A DNA stretch of 64,000 nucleotides from an uncultured Acinetobacter sp. (GCF_947493735.1 NZ_CANLSL010000006.1:1-64000); one strand, 5' to 3'; shown: positions 49,635-58,507, counted from the first letter of the stretch. Notes: generated by a model from the sequence alone, not told the origin. A program made the numbers and translations.

Positions 49635-49655
49635 CCGTAGTATTCTAAAGATTTC
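49635..49655 (+). promoter_or_regulatory. Candidate Cascade target site upstream of csy1 (CC PAM plus guide match)
   Basis: CC at 49635-49636 is followed by GTAGTATTCTAAAGATTTC (49637-49655). The sequence after the handle of the mini-CRISPR at 49683-49752 is GTAGTCTTCTAAATATTTC, identical at 17 of 19 positions. Mismatches are at positions 6 and 14. On the minus strand the site contains TAGAAT, and a TATGAT lies at plus 49611-49616. Either could be the -10 of csy1, so binding here should block the csy operon. Confidence 0.7.
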
Positions 49656-49682
49656 AAGATGACTTAAAAAAATATATAATTC

Positions 49683-49752
49683 GTTCTCTATCACGTAGAT
49701 AGCTTAGAAAGTAGTCTTCTAAATATTTCCCACCGCACAGGTGGCTTCGTTA
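49683..49752 (+). ncRNA. Mini-CRISPR guide RNA (CreR/CreA-like): two degenerate repeats and a 14-nt spacer
   Basis: Pseudo-repeat 1 (49683-49710, 28 nt) keeps GTTC, a 5-bp hairpin CTATC-ACGTA-GATAG and the exact array handle CTTAGAAA. Pseudo-repeat 2 (49725-49752) keeps CCACC-GCACA-GGTGG. Both hairpins carry paired changes relative to the array stem CCATC/GATGG. The 14-nt pseudo-spacer is GTAGTCTTCTAAAT. TATAAT at 49675-49680 lies just upstream on the same strand, and a hairpin terminator follows at 49754. Processed by Cas6f, it would give a short guide pointing to the csy1 upstream region. Confidence 0.75.
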
Positions 49753-49753
49753 A

Positions 49754-49786
49754 AGGCATGAGGTCAGACTTCATGCCTTTCTCCTT
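49754..49786 (+). terminator. Hairpin ending the mini-CRISPR transcript
   Basis: Stem AGGCATGAGG/CTTCATGCCT (one mismatch), followed by the pyrimidine run TTCTCCTT. It lies directly after pseudo-repeat 2, and just after the cas3 stop on the other strand. Confidence 0.6.
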
Positions 49787-49797
49787 AGTGTAAAAAC

Positions 49798-52700
49798 TCA
49801 TTGCCTGATAAATCCTAAATATTCACTAAACAACCAGCCACGACTATTTTGCGTATCTATACGATCCAAGGATACGCTGGCATAACGGATCGCCAAGCTA
49901 TTGATGCTGTATTCAGGTTCGTGCTGTTGTATGTTCAGCAAGGCTTGTTCAAGTGTCGTATTTAGCCACGGGCTGATCTGCGGATGTTCAAAATCAAAGT
50001 CAAGATTTTTAAAAGATTGATTTTGAGGTGTAGAGTCTTTGAGTGTATTGGCATAGACATCTTCGGCATAGTAAGCATCAAAACCAATCGGACTTTCTTC
50101 ATTCGGGATGACTAACCAATCCTCTTGTGAAAAACCAGCGTGATCCCGAAAAGGGCTGAGTTGTTGCAGATGCGTGTTGACTCGGTGTGATGCGCTATGG
50201 TCTTGCCAGTAGGCGTTGACATAGTTGGTTTGGGCATTATTCATGACATTCGCCATGACACGATGCTCAAGCTCGGCAAGACTTTGAATGGTAGTTTGCG
50301 TATTACTTTTGAGATTTTTATCTTTTGCAATACGTGGCTGTGCATCGACTTTTTGCAGTTGCTCCGTGCTGATTAAATCTTTCATGTCATAGCTATGTGG
50401 TTTTAATTTTACTGTTTCAAAACCTGGGCGCACAAAAACAGGCATTTTTTGCGATTTGCCTTGGTTATGTAAATGCCGAATGTTGTATTGCATGAGCAGA
50501 ATATTGGTGTGGGTGGCAATTTTTTCAGGGCGGTGTCGCCAAACACGTCCTGCAAGTTGGATGATTGAACGCATCGAGCTTGGTTCAACAATCGCCCAAT
50601 CATAGTCATGATCCCGACCAACTTCCGCTACAGGTGTTGCTAAAACGATAAATAGGTGATTTTTTAAATTGCTTTTGGCTAAAGCATTTTGAATTTCAGA
50701 ATGTAAAAAAAGTTGGTTTGGCTGTGATGAGGAGCGTTTCAAGATACGGTCAAGACGGTTTTCCAGATCATTACGAAGCACTAATAACTGTTTGGAATGA
50801 TAACAAGCCAGATAAATATGTGTATCTGTTGGAATATTCGATTGTGCAAATAGCTGTAGGGCAATTTGTGTCAGTTGGCTGATATTGGCGATACGCACCA
50901 AGCCGATGCTGACACGCTTGGTAGAAACCTCATCGACCTGATGATGCTGTTCATGCAGTTGCATCGCACCTTGTATGATGAATTGACCCAGTTCAGCATA
51001 AAATTGGGCTTGTTTCTCATGATGATATTTTGCTGTAATTGCTAAAATTTCTGCTTGGCGACGAACAGGCTGTACTTTTAAAAATTCGATACGGTTGGCA
51101 ATAAACTTTTCATGTGCTTCGTTAAATGTACTTATCTCTGCACATTGTACGCTCATCATGGCTTTTTCTTGTTCATCAAACCATGCACAAACGACATTTG
51201 GTGAGGCTTTATTTTGACTTTGATTAAACAGTTTTCGTCCTGCAAAATAGGCTTGATATAGACCTGCGATCAAGTCAGGTGTCAGTGTGGCGGAGGAGAG
51301 CAATACCCGAGAACCAAATACACCTGCCAAGTGAACTAGCCGAGCCAGTGCAGGCAAATCATTTTGGTCAAAATCATCAGGCTCATCTAAAATCAAATCA
51401 CTGCTGAGCAATCGCAACATTGGCGCAATGAATTTCCCACCACGCTTACACTCACTGGCTTGAATAATGTGATCAACCGTGCAAGTGACAATCGGTGAAA
51501 ATAGTAAGCCTCGTGCTTTGGTATCGGTCAATATCGTATCGATATTTAGTTCGTTAAAATCTTGATAGTCAATACTTGAATCAATCCATTCTTCGATAAG
51601 CTCTTCACTAGATTCACTACCAAAAACTGGTGAAATATTTTGTGATGATTCAACCTCATTAAGAATATGAATATTGTCTTTATCCTTTTGGTTATATTCA
51701 AAAAGATTTTTATTGGCTGTACCACCAACGAGTATTGCAAGCTGTTCATCATTCAGGTTTAAATCTTGGCGAAAACTTTGCCCAGTTTGTAAAGTGAGAA
51801 CACGCAACCCTAATGCAATAGTAAATCTTGCGCCAACTTTCGGGTCTGCGAGTCCATACATGATGCGTGCATTGCCAATGGTTTTACCACAACCTGTAGA
51901 AGCCATATTCACGCCAAAAAAACCATCGCTTTGGCTGGCTTGTTGTAATGATTTTGCCAGTTTAAACGCATGATTTTGCCATGCAAATCGTTCAATCGAT
52001 GTATTCTTCTCAAGTGCTCGATGCTTTTCAAGCGTTGGCATTTGTGAGGCAATGCTCGGTAAATGTCGAGCAAATTTGGCAGTAAACGTGGCAACGCCGA
52101 TCAGGTGTTCATCTAATGGTTGCTTGGTTTCTCGTGTTATTTTATCTGTATTGGCTGACAGTGTTTTAAAATCCGCAGCGCCCTCAACACGGCGACTGTC
52201 CGTATCAGCTAGGCTAGAATAATTGTGGTCACCAATCATCAAGGAAAGTCTGGAGAGATAAAGTAAAAAGGTATCTTGTATCGGCTTTTGTTGTTCGGTG
52301 GCTTCTGTACTGAGCTTCATTAAATTAATGTCTGTCAACGCTTTATTTGACCAGCGTTTGATATGCTTTTGCCATGCTTTGCTAAAAATAACTAATTGCT
52401 TGAATTGCCAAAAATTTTGGCATGTTTTTGCCTGTGTCTTATCTTCTAAAGTCCGTGGATTTTTCACCCAAAAATCAACGGGTTTAAGTTGTTTGTAAAA
52501 TCCATTCAAGGTGCTATTGATTGCAATACGGTCGTTTTTAAGACGAATAATTTCACTTGGCTTATAAAATGTTTCGTGTATGGGGGGGAGGCGATGATGT
52601 GTCACGATCAGCCAAGCCACCCATTGTGCAAGTGGTGGCAAAGTCGCAATGTTGGTTTTATCGGGATTGCATTGTTTAAATCGTTGTGCAGTATCGTTCT

Positions 52701-53244
52701 CGAATAACCATTGCTCAATATTGATCAGACGATTTAACCAAGCCTTATCATCGGGACAATCCGCAATCAGAAGTTCAAATAATTTAAGTGAAATCCATTC
52801 GTGACGATAGGGATCGCCTATAAACGAACTTGAGGTCAATTTATTTTGAAAACCAATCGTTGATTTCCCAAGATCGTGCAACAGTGCGGAAAGTGTGGCT
52901 ATGATTTGAATGCTAGAAGCATATTGCCAATTATTTTCCCATTCATTTTGCAAAATTTTTCGTTTGGTAGAGTTCACAGGCACTACGCCTTCACTGTTAA
53001 ATTTACTTCGATTGCCCACCACCCATAGCAACTCACTCCGCCGTCGCCCACGTATCCAGTGACACGATACCGCAGTATTTTTCGTAGCGGTCTGGCGGAG
53101 CAGTTTTTTCAGCGCAAGCAAGCCATCTTCGGTAATCACGGTCTGCCACGTATTATCACCAATTCGATCGGCAAAGGCATCGAGTACACGTCGAGTCCGA
53201 GCTAAGGCTTTCTTTTCACATTGGCTAATCAAGGTCACGATCAT
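49798..53244 (-). CDS. cas3: Cas2-Cas3 fusion nuclease-helicase (type I-F)
   Basis: Degrades targets found by Cascade and joins Cas1 in adaptation. The 1148-residue protein has an N-terminal Cas2-like domain (MIVTLISQCEKKALARTRRV onward, about 1-95). The HD nuclease follows (LSALLHDLGKSTIGFQNKL, about 115-133). Helicase motifs are STGCGKT (about 447), LDEPDDFD (about 625), LSSATL and QLAGRVWRHR (about 907). All are intact, so interference should work. It starts one base inside the cas1 stop. Confidence 0.96.
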   Translation of the reverse strand: MIVTLISQCEKKALARTRRVLDAFADRIGDNTWQTVITEDGLLALKKLLRQTATKNTAVSCHWIRGRRRSELLWVVGNRSKFNSEGVVPVNSTKRKILQNEWENNWQYASSIQIIATLSALLHDLGKSTIGFQNKLTSSSFIGDPYRHEWISLKLFELLIADCPDDKAWLNRLINIEQWLFENDTAQRFKQCNPDKTNIATLPPLAQWVAWLIVTHHRLPPIHETFYKPSEIIRLKNDRIAINSTLNGFYKQLKPVDFWVKNPRTLEDKTQAKTCQNFWQFKQLVIFSKAWQKHIKRWSNKALTDINLMKLSTEATEQQKPIQDTFLLYLSRLSLMIGDHNYSSLADTDSRRVEGAADFKTLSANTDKITRETKQPLDEHLIGVATFTAKFARHLPSIASQMPTLEKHRALEKNTSIERFAWQNHAFKLAKSLQQASQSDGFFGVNMASTGCGKTIGNARIMYGLADPKVGARFTIALGLRVLTLQTGQSFRQDLNLNDEQLAILVGGTANKNLFEYNQKDKDNIHILNEVESSQNISPVFGSESSEELIEEWIDSSIDYQDFNELNIDTILTDTKARGLLFSPIVTCTVDHIIQASECKRGGKFIAPMLRLLSSDLILDEPDDFDQNDLPALARLVHLAGVFGSRVLLSSATLTPDLIAGLYQAYFAGRKLFNQSQNKASPNVVCAWFDEQEKAMMSVQCAEISTFNEAHEKFIANRIEFLKVQPVRRQAEILAITAKYHHEKQAQFYAELGQFIIQGAMQLHEQHHQVDEVSTKRVSIGLVRIANISQLTQIALQLFAQSNIPTDTHIYLACYHSKQLLVLRNDLENRLDRILKRSSSQPNQLFLHSEIQNALAKSNLKNHLFIVLATPVAEVGRDHDYDWAIVEPSSMRSIIQLAGRVWRHRPEKIATHTNILLMQYNIRHLHNQGKSQKMPVFVRPGFETVKLKPHSYDMKDLISTEQLQKVDAQPRIAKDKNLKSNTQTTIQSLAELEHRVMANVMNNAQTNYVNAYWQDHSASHRVNTHLQQLSPFRDHAGFSQEDWLVIPNEESPIGFDAYYAEDVYANTLKDSTPQNQSFKNLDFDFEHPQISPWLNTTLEQALLNIQQHEPEYSINSLAIRYASVSLDRIDTQNSRGWLFSEYLGFIRQ

Positions 53245-54206
53245 CAGTCATGCTCCTCGTTAGAGAATGTGTTGAGCGATTGGGTTTTGACTTGATCAAA
53301 CATAAAGTCGAGACATTTATGTTCGGTGAATTTCTGTAGGATCTGTTGGCGGAATTCTTGTTCTTTCATGCCTTCTTTAGCACAGAGAAAGGCGTAGGGG
53401 AGTACCACGGCATCTTTGACCAAATCTGCGACATCAAATACCAATGCGCCACGCCGAGTTTCACCGTGCATGACTGCAAAGCCATGAGGAATACCCAGTA
53501 CCCACAGTGTGGTTGCAGCGAGTCCATAAGCGAGATAATTGCCATGATTAAGAAAGTCATTGGCAAGATCACCTTGTTCGGGATGACGCTCAAAAGACAT
53601 TTGGCAACGTGTGGCGGCGATTTTATAGAGTTGTTTTGTGGTCTGTGCTTCGGCAAGCAGTAAATCCGCCACCTTGCTCATAAGTGGAATTTTATTGCGG
53701 TAGCTTTGTAAGGCGTTTTGAATGTCTTGATCATCTAGATGAAAGCCTTCGGCACGGAGGTCACGATCTTTCGACCAGACTTGTTCAATAAAATTGAGTC
53801 GGGCATGTTGGAATGCTTTGGCGACGTCAAGGCGTTTCGCTTCATCGAACCAAAAAGACAACCAACCTTGCACATATTCAGTCGGTCGATATTCACTTTG
53901 TGGGGTAAGCCACTCAATCTCTGCACCTGAAAATAATGGCGTCCCACCACCACCGCAAAAGCCGACCAATACGCCTGCGCTACATAGCATACGCATGGCG
54001 GCATTGGTGATCGAGGTGCCTGTACCAAGCAAAATCACCGTGGTATTGGCGATGGGAATATTCCAGTATTGATTTTGATTTTTTTCTTCGGTGAGATACA
54101 GCACCCGACCGTCTTTTTGCATGACACGGCAGTATTCGAGGTAATACAGATTGGCACGTTTGGAGTGCAGGATGGCTTTTAAGTCGCTTGGATTGAGTTG
54201 TTCCAT
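53244..54206 (-). CDS. cas1: Cas1 integrase (type I-F)
   Basis: Spacer integrase, 320 residues. The active-site glutamate falls in the region before NHGNYLAYGLAATTLWVLG. The histidine is in FAVMHGETRRG (about 245) and the acidic residue in ALVFDVADLVKDAVVL (about 258). It forms a complex with Cas2-3. First gene of the locus; TGATG overlap with cas3. Confidence 0.96.
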   Translation of the reverse strand: MEQLNPSDLKAILHSKRANLYYLEYCRVMQKDGRVLYLTEEKNQNQYWNIPIANTTVILLGTGTSITNAAMRMLCSAGVLVGFCGGGGTPLFSGAEIEWLTPQSEYRPTEYVQGWLSFWFDEAKRLDVAKAFQHARLNFIEQVWSKDRDLRAEGFHLDDQDIQNALQSYRNKIPLMSKVADLLLAEAQTTKQLYKIAATRCQMSFERHPEQGDLANDFLNHGNYLAYGLAATTLWVLGIPHGFAVMHGETRRGALVFDVADLVKDAVVLPYAFLCAKEGMKEQEFRQQILQKFTEHKCLDFMFDQVKTQSLNTFSNEEHD

Positions 54207-54488
54207 ATTTTGCCCAGCTTTAATCTTCGATACTTTAATTTTTGATACTTAAATTTTCGATTTTGTTCATATATTGCATTTGATATTGATACTAGCCGAA
54301 TAGACTGCCTGAAGAAAGTGATAAAAATTCATTAACGACATGCTGTGTCGTTTTATTTTTTCAGAAACGAGAACGGTTTGTGACTGATCAGAAATTTGCA
54401 AATTTAACCTGCAATGGTATAACTAGAATCTATTGATATGTTCTCTTAATTTTTCATCAAAAATAATTGCAGATAGCTGGAGTCGAAT
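54207..54488. other. Intergenic region between divergent cas1 and rraA
   Basis: 282-bp AT-rich region that must hold both promoters. It contains near-repeats of CGATACTTTAATTT/TGATACTTAAATTT close to cas1 and a hairpin ACGACA/TGTCGT followed by TTTTATTTTTT at about 54335-54362. No ORF. Confidence 0.5.
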
Positions 54489-54992
54489 ATGAGTGTTGCT
54501 TTTGTGACGTGTGATCTCTTAGATGATAACGAAGATAAAGAGTTACAAGTGGTTTCTCCCTCGATCGATGGTAAATTTTTCCGTAGTTTCGGCGCACGCA
54601 AGACCTTCGGTGGTCAAGTGGTCACTGTGAAATGCTTTGAAGACAATTCACGGGTCAAAGAGCTGTTGGCAACGGATGGCACTGGTAAAGTGCTAGTGGT
54701 TGATGGTGGTGCTTCAATGCGCTGTGCCTTAATGGGCGACATGATTGCTGAGTCAGCGGTGAAGAATCACTGGAATGGTGTGATTATTTACGGTTGTGTC
54801 CGTGATGTTGATGCGATTGCAACGCTTGATTTGGGGGTGCAAGCATTGGCATGTATTCCACAAAAAAGTACCCGTAAAGGCGTCGGTGAAACTGGTTTGA
54901 CCTTAGCATTTGGCGGGGTGACCATTGCCCAAGATGATTATATCTATGCCGATAATAATGGCATTGTGGTTGCAAAAGAAGCACTGATTTAA
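54489..54992 (+). CDS. rraA: RraA-family protein (ribonuclease E activity regulator A)
   Basis: A 167-residue protein of the RraA/demethylmenaquinone-methyltransferase-like fold. It starts FVTCDLLDDNEDKELQVV. Blocks are VLVVDGGASMRCALMGDMIA and GVIIYGCVRDVDAIATLDLG. In E. coli RraA binds and inhibits RNase E; related proteins have aldolase activity. The close match in length and motifs favours RraA. Confidence 0.92.
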   Translation: MSVAFVTCDLLDDNEDKELQVVSPSIDGKFFRSFGARKTFGGQVVTVKCFEDNSRVKELLATDGTGKVLVVDGGASMRCALMGDMIAESAVKNHWNGVIIYGCVRDVDAIATLDLGVQALACIPQKSTRKGVGETGLTLAFGGVTIAQDDYIYADNNGIVVAKEALI

Positions 54993-55037
54993 CACATTTA
55001 TTTGCAAAAATCATGGATTGAAAAGGGCTACATCATC

Positions 55038-55829
55038 ATGAAAAACAATACTGGAAAACGCCATCGCACCAAGGTTTATCAAGCCTTAGCATCGACTTTT
55101 GTGACTTTACCTCGGGGTGTGATGGGCACAGCTTTTCCTAAGCAACCTGAGAAGCCATTAAAGCTCTATGAGTTTGAGGCGTCTCCATACTGCCGTCGTG
55201 TCCGTGACGTGATTACTCGGCTCAATCTCGATGTGGAAATTTATCCATGTCCAAAAAATGGCACACGTTTTCGTCCGATGGTGCAGGCGTTGGGTGGTCA
55301 GGCGCAGTTTCCTTTTTTGATTGATGAGAATACTGGCGATCAACTGTATGAATCCAAAGCGATTATTGCGCATTTATTTACCCATTATAGTCGCAAGGGT
55401 AAAGTGCCTTTGAGTTATCAATTGCTTCCACCTGTATCCTTGGTTGGTGGTATTGCTGTTGCAGTGAATAGCTTTGATGGCATGACGGCAAATGAGAATA
55501 ATGTCAATCGTCAAGCGCCTGAGCAGTTGTTAGAATTGTGGAGTTTTGAAGCCAGTCCATTTTCACGAATTGTCCGTGCCAAGCTAACTGAGCTTGAGAT
55601 TCCCTATAAATTGCATAACGTGCCGAAAGAGCGTTGGCAAGATCAAGGGCCAGCCAATGCACGACTGAAACCGGGTAAATATGTACCACTTGCTGATGGC
55701 AAGCGTGCTCGTGAAATCACAAATATGCAGGGTAAAATGCAAGTGCCATTTTTGATTGATCCAAATACAGGTGTGGAGATGTTTGAATCTCGGCAGATTG
55801 TAAAATATTTGGATAAGCAATACGGTTAA
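55038..55829 (+). CDS. Tandem glutathione S-transferase N-terminal-domain protein
   Basis: A 263-residue protein with two thioredoxin/GST_N-like domains. The first is around LYEFEASPYCRRVRDVITRL (about 46-65) and the second around LWSFEASPFSRIVRAKLTEL (about 169-188). Each ends with a PFLIDxNTG(D/V) block. The first keeps a CxxC-like PYC, while the second has PFS, so only one domain keeps the cysteine. Function unknown. Start at 55038 with AAAAGGG upstream; it follows rraA closely and is probably co-transcribed. Confidence 0.85.
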   Translation: MKNNTGKRHRTKVYQALASTFVTLPRGVMGTAFPKQPEKPLKLYEFEASPYCRRVRDVITRLNLDVEIYPCPKNGTRFRPMVQALGGQAQFPFLIDENTGDQLYESKAIIAHLFTHYSRKGKVPLSYQLLPPVSLVGGIAVAVNSFDGMTANENNVNRQAPEQLLELWSFEASPFSRIVRAKLTELEIPYKLHNVPKERWQDQGPANARLKPGKYVPLADGKRAREITNMQGKMQVPFLIDPNTGVEMFESRQIVKYLDKQYG

Positions 55830-55854
55830 ATCGTCTTAGAGTCATCGTTTAAAC

Positions 55855-55887
55855 AGCCTTTAACACATTGCTAAAGGCTTTTTTTTA
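55855..55887. terminator. Terminator after GST-like gene
   Basis: Stem AGCCTTTA/TAAAGGCT with a T8 run, 26 bp after the stop and near the end of the convergent LysR gene. Confidence 0.82.
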
Positions 55888-55904
55888 TTTGAATTAATTT
55901 TTTT

Positions 55905-56912
55905 TCAAATCAATTTTGCAAGTTTTAAGATTTCCGCACGTAAAAATTGATGGCGTGTATTGTGCGCCAAATCCTGATACCAATACATGCCAATATCGAT
56001 TTTAGGTAACGCAATCGGCAGTTCATGCACGTGAATGCTGTCGGCATAATGCAGATTTTGCAAAATCAATTTTGGAATGGTCAACATCGCCTCAGGATGC
56101 TGTGCCAAGACTTGTAAGGCGGTGGAATAGTGCTGACATCGCAGTAGAATCTGCCGAGAGAGTTGCTGACGATTCAGATCAATATCTTCCACCAATTGCC
56201 CAGTGCGCCGTGAAGACACGCCGATATGTGGTGCATTGAGATAGATGGTTTTATTGAAATTTTTCTGCTGACTACAGACCACAAAATGATCCTCAATCAA
56301 GGATTGATAGTGGATATTGCTTGGACAATTTTGCTTCAGATCAATGACAAAATCCGCTTGCTGAATGCTGAGATCACTAAACATGGTTTTGCGATCGAGC
56401 TTTGCACTCAAGAATTGAATGTTTAGATCCAGATTGTGAAAATGAGCGAGCAACTTCGGAAAGATGATCGGTTCAATTTCATCATGTACAGCAATTTTTA
56501 AGCTGTGAATTGCTTTGGGATCGAAACTATTTTGTGAGGTGGCAATGCTTTGAAGGGTTAATAATGCCTGTTTGATCGGCGTGTAAATCTGCTCCGCAAA
56601 TGGCGTTGCCAACATCTTGTGTCCAGCTCGGATAAATAATTCATCACCAATCTGTTGCCGTAGGCGTTGTAGGGCATGGCTGACCGCAGATTGACTGATA
56701 CAGAGAATCAGTGCCGCTTTGGAAATACTTTTTTGTTCAAAAATGGCGATAAACAAGGGATACAAGTTAATATCCACACGATGAAACTGGCTAATATCTA
56801 GGTTGTCATTGATTTCTAGGTTGTCATTACTGTCGTTATCATTATTTTCTAGACGGGCATTGTCGCTGGGTTGTTCTCGGTCGTTGAGATCAGCACTATG
56901 AATTTCATTCAT
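55905..56912 (-). CDS. LysR-family transcriptional regulator
   Basis: A 335-residue regulator. The first 40 residues form an Asn/Asp-rich tail (DNDSNDNLEINDNLDIS) that is unusual for the family. The winged helix follows (about 48-107; KAALILCISQSAVSHALQRL) and then the substrate-binding domain. It is divergent from the acyl-CoA dehydrogenase cluster, so it probably controls it. A MITE now sits between them. The real start may be an internal Met beyond the tail. Confidence 0.88.
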   Translation of the reverse strand: MNEIHSADLNDREQPSDNARLENNDNDSNDNLEINDNLDISQFHRVDINLYPLFIAIFEQKSISKAALILCISQSAVSHALQRLRQQIGDELFIRAGHKMLATPFAEQIYTPIKQALLTLQSIATSQNSFDPKAIHSLKIAVHDEIEPIIFPKLLAHFHNLDLNIQFLSAKLDRKTMFSDLSIQQADFVIDLKQNCPSNIHYQSLIEDHFVVCSQQKNFNKTIYLNAPHIGVSSRRTGQLVEDIDLNRQQLSRQILLRCQHYSTALQVLAQHPEAMLTIPKLILQNLHYADSIHVHELPIALPKIDIGMYWYQDLAHNTRHQFLRAEILKLAKLI

Positions 56913-56980
56913 AATCTTTGTATCAATTAAATCATTTCATTCATAATAATAATTTGCGTATGCTATGGCAATAGACAATA

Positions 56981-57246
56981 GGGTCTGTTGACATTTCAAC
57001 CATGCATTGCGTTATTGGCTAAAATCACATAAACGAGGCATGAAATGCAGGGAATGGTCACTCCCTTACCAAGTTTCATAACGAAGTTTATGGCAATTTT
57101 AGCCATAACCTTTCAGGACAAGGATGCTTTTTGACGCTACGTTGTTAGAAATGAGTTATTTAGAGTGACTAAACTTCCTCATTCCTTCCTAGTATCGTCT
57201 AAAAAGCATCCATTGTCGCAAGCATCTGTGAAATATCAACAGACCC
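56981..57246 (+). mobile_element. MITE copy 2 (266 bp, TA target duplication)
   Basis: The ends GGGTCTGTTGACATTTC and GAAATATCAACAGACCC are flanked by TA. It is non-coding and very similar to copy 3 and, inverted, to copy 1. It occupies most of the 359-bp region between the LysR gene and the acyl-CoA dehydrogenase gene, ending 25 bp before the latter's start codon. Confidence 0.88.
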
Positions 57247-57271
57247 TACAAATTCGCAAAGGATTTCCACC

Positions 57272-58507
57272 ATGTATGAGCTTTCTGATCGCGCCAAAGA
57301 CTACATCCAACGCACAGAACAATTTATCAAAGATGAAATCGAGCCAGTCGAGGCGGATTTTTGGCATGAAGTACATCGTCTGAATGTCGATGGCGATTGG
57401 ACGAAATGGCAGTGGCCAGCGATGCTTGAAACCTTAAAAGCCAAAGCCAAAACCGCAGGACTTTGGAATATGTTCTTGCCTGATGCGACTTTGGGTACGG
57501 GGCTGTCGGTACAGGAATATGCACACATCGCAGAGCGCACAGGACGCAGTTTGATTGCGCCAACCGTATTTAACTGTAATGCGCCTGATACAGGCAATAT
57601 GGAAGTGCTCTGGCGTTACGGCAGTGAAGCACAACAGGAACAATGGCTCAAGCCTTTACTCGCAGGGGAAATTCGTTCGGTATTCTGTATGACTGAGCCT
57701 GATGTAGCATCGAGTGATGCCACCAATATGCAAGCCACTGCGGTGATCGAAGGGGACGAAATCGTACTCAATGGTCGCAAATGGTGGTCGTCAGGTCTGG
57801 GCGATCCAAATGCCAAAGTCATCATCTTTATGGCGCATACCCCTGATGCATCCAAAGATCGCCATCATCAACACTCCATGGTCTTGGTGCCCGTAAATAC
57901 GCAAGGTGTAAAGATCGAACGCATGTTACCTGTGTTTGGTGACTACGATGCACCGCATGGTCATGGTGAAGTGAGCTTTGACAATGTACGTGTCCCTGTG
58001 GCGAATTTTATCGGCGGTGCAGGGCAAGGTTTTGAGATTGCGCAAGGTCGTCTAGGACCAGGACGTATTCATCACTGCATGCGTTGTATCGGTGCGGCGG
58101 AAAAGTCTTTGGAGCTGATGATTGATCGTGGTATGTCACGTAAAGCCTTTGGTAAAGAATTATTAAAGTTGGGTGGTAATCTAGAGCGTGTTGCAGAAGC
58201 TCGAGTTGCGATTGATCAAGCCCGATTGCTGACCTTATACGCAGCCTATAAGATGGATAAAATGGGCAATATGGCAGCCCTCACAGAAATCTCTGCGATC
58301 AAAGTGGTTGCGCCAACGGTACTGCAAAATGTGGTGGATATGGCGATTCAAATTCATGGTGGTGCTGGCGTATCCAAAGATACACCGCTGACCGCATTCT
58401 ATGCGCAGGCACGTGCACTGCGTCTTGCCGATGGACCAGATGAAGTGCATAAAGGCATGATTGCCAAACTGGAATTGATGAAACGAGGTTATGCGTCTCG
58501 CCGCTAA
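57272..58507 (+). CDS. Acyl-CoA dehydrogenase
   Basis: FAD enzyme of the ACAD family, 411 residues. FAD/substrate blocks are RSVFCMTEPDVASSDATNMQ (about 132-151) and GRKWWSSGLGDPNAK. The C-terminal block is IQIHGGAGVSKDTPLTAFYA. This branch (ACAD10/11-like) often pairs with a kinase-like phosphotransferase, which indeed follows 80 bp downstream. It may act on 4-hydroxy or other unusual acyl-CoAs; that is inference. Confidence 0.93.
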   Translation: MYELSDRAKDYIQRTEQFIKDEIEPVEADFWHEVHRLNVDGDWTKWQWPAMLETLKAKAKTAGLWNMFLPDATLGTGLSVQEYAHIAERTGRSLIAPTVFNCNAPDTGNMEVLWRYGSEAQQEQWLKPLLAGEIRSVFCMTEPDVASSDATNMQATAVIEGDEIVLNGRKWWSSGLGDPNAKVIIFMAHTPDASKDRHHQHSMVLVPVNTQGVKIERMLPVFGDYDAPHGHGEVSFDNVRVPVANFIGGAGQGFEIAQGRLGPGRIHHCMRCIGAAEKSLELMIDRGMSRKAFGKELLKLGGNLERVAEARVAIDQARLLTLYAAYKMDKMGNMAALTEISAIKVVAPTVLQNVVDMAIQIHGGAGVSKDTPLTAFYAQARALRLADGPDEVHKGMIAKLELMKRGYASRR

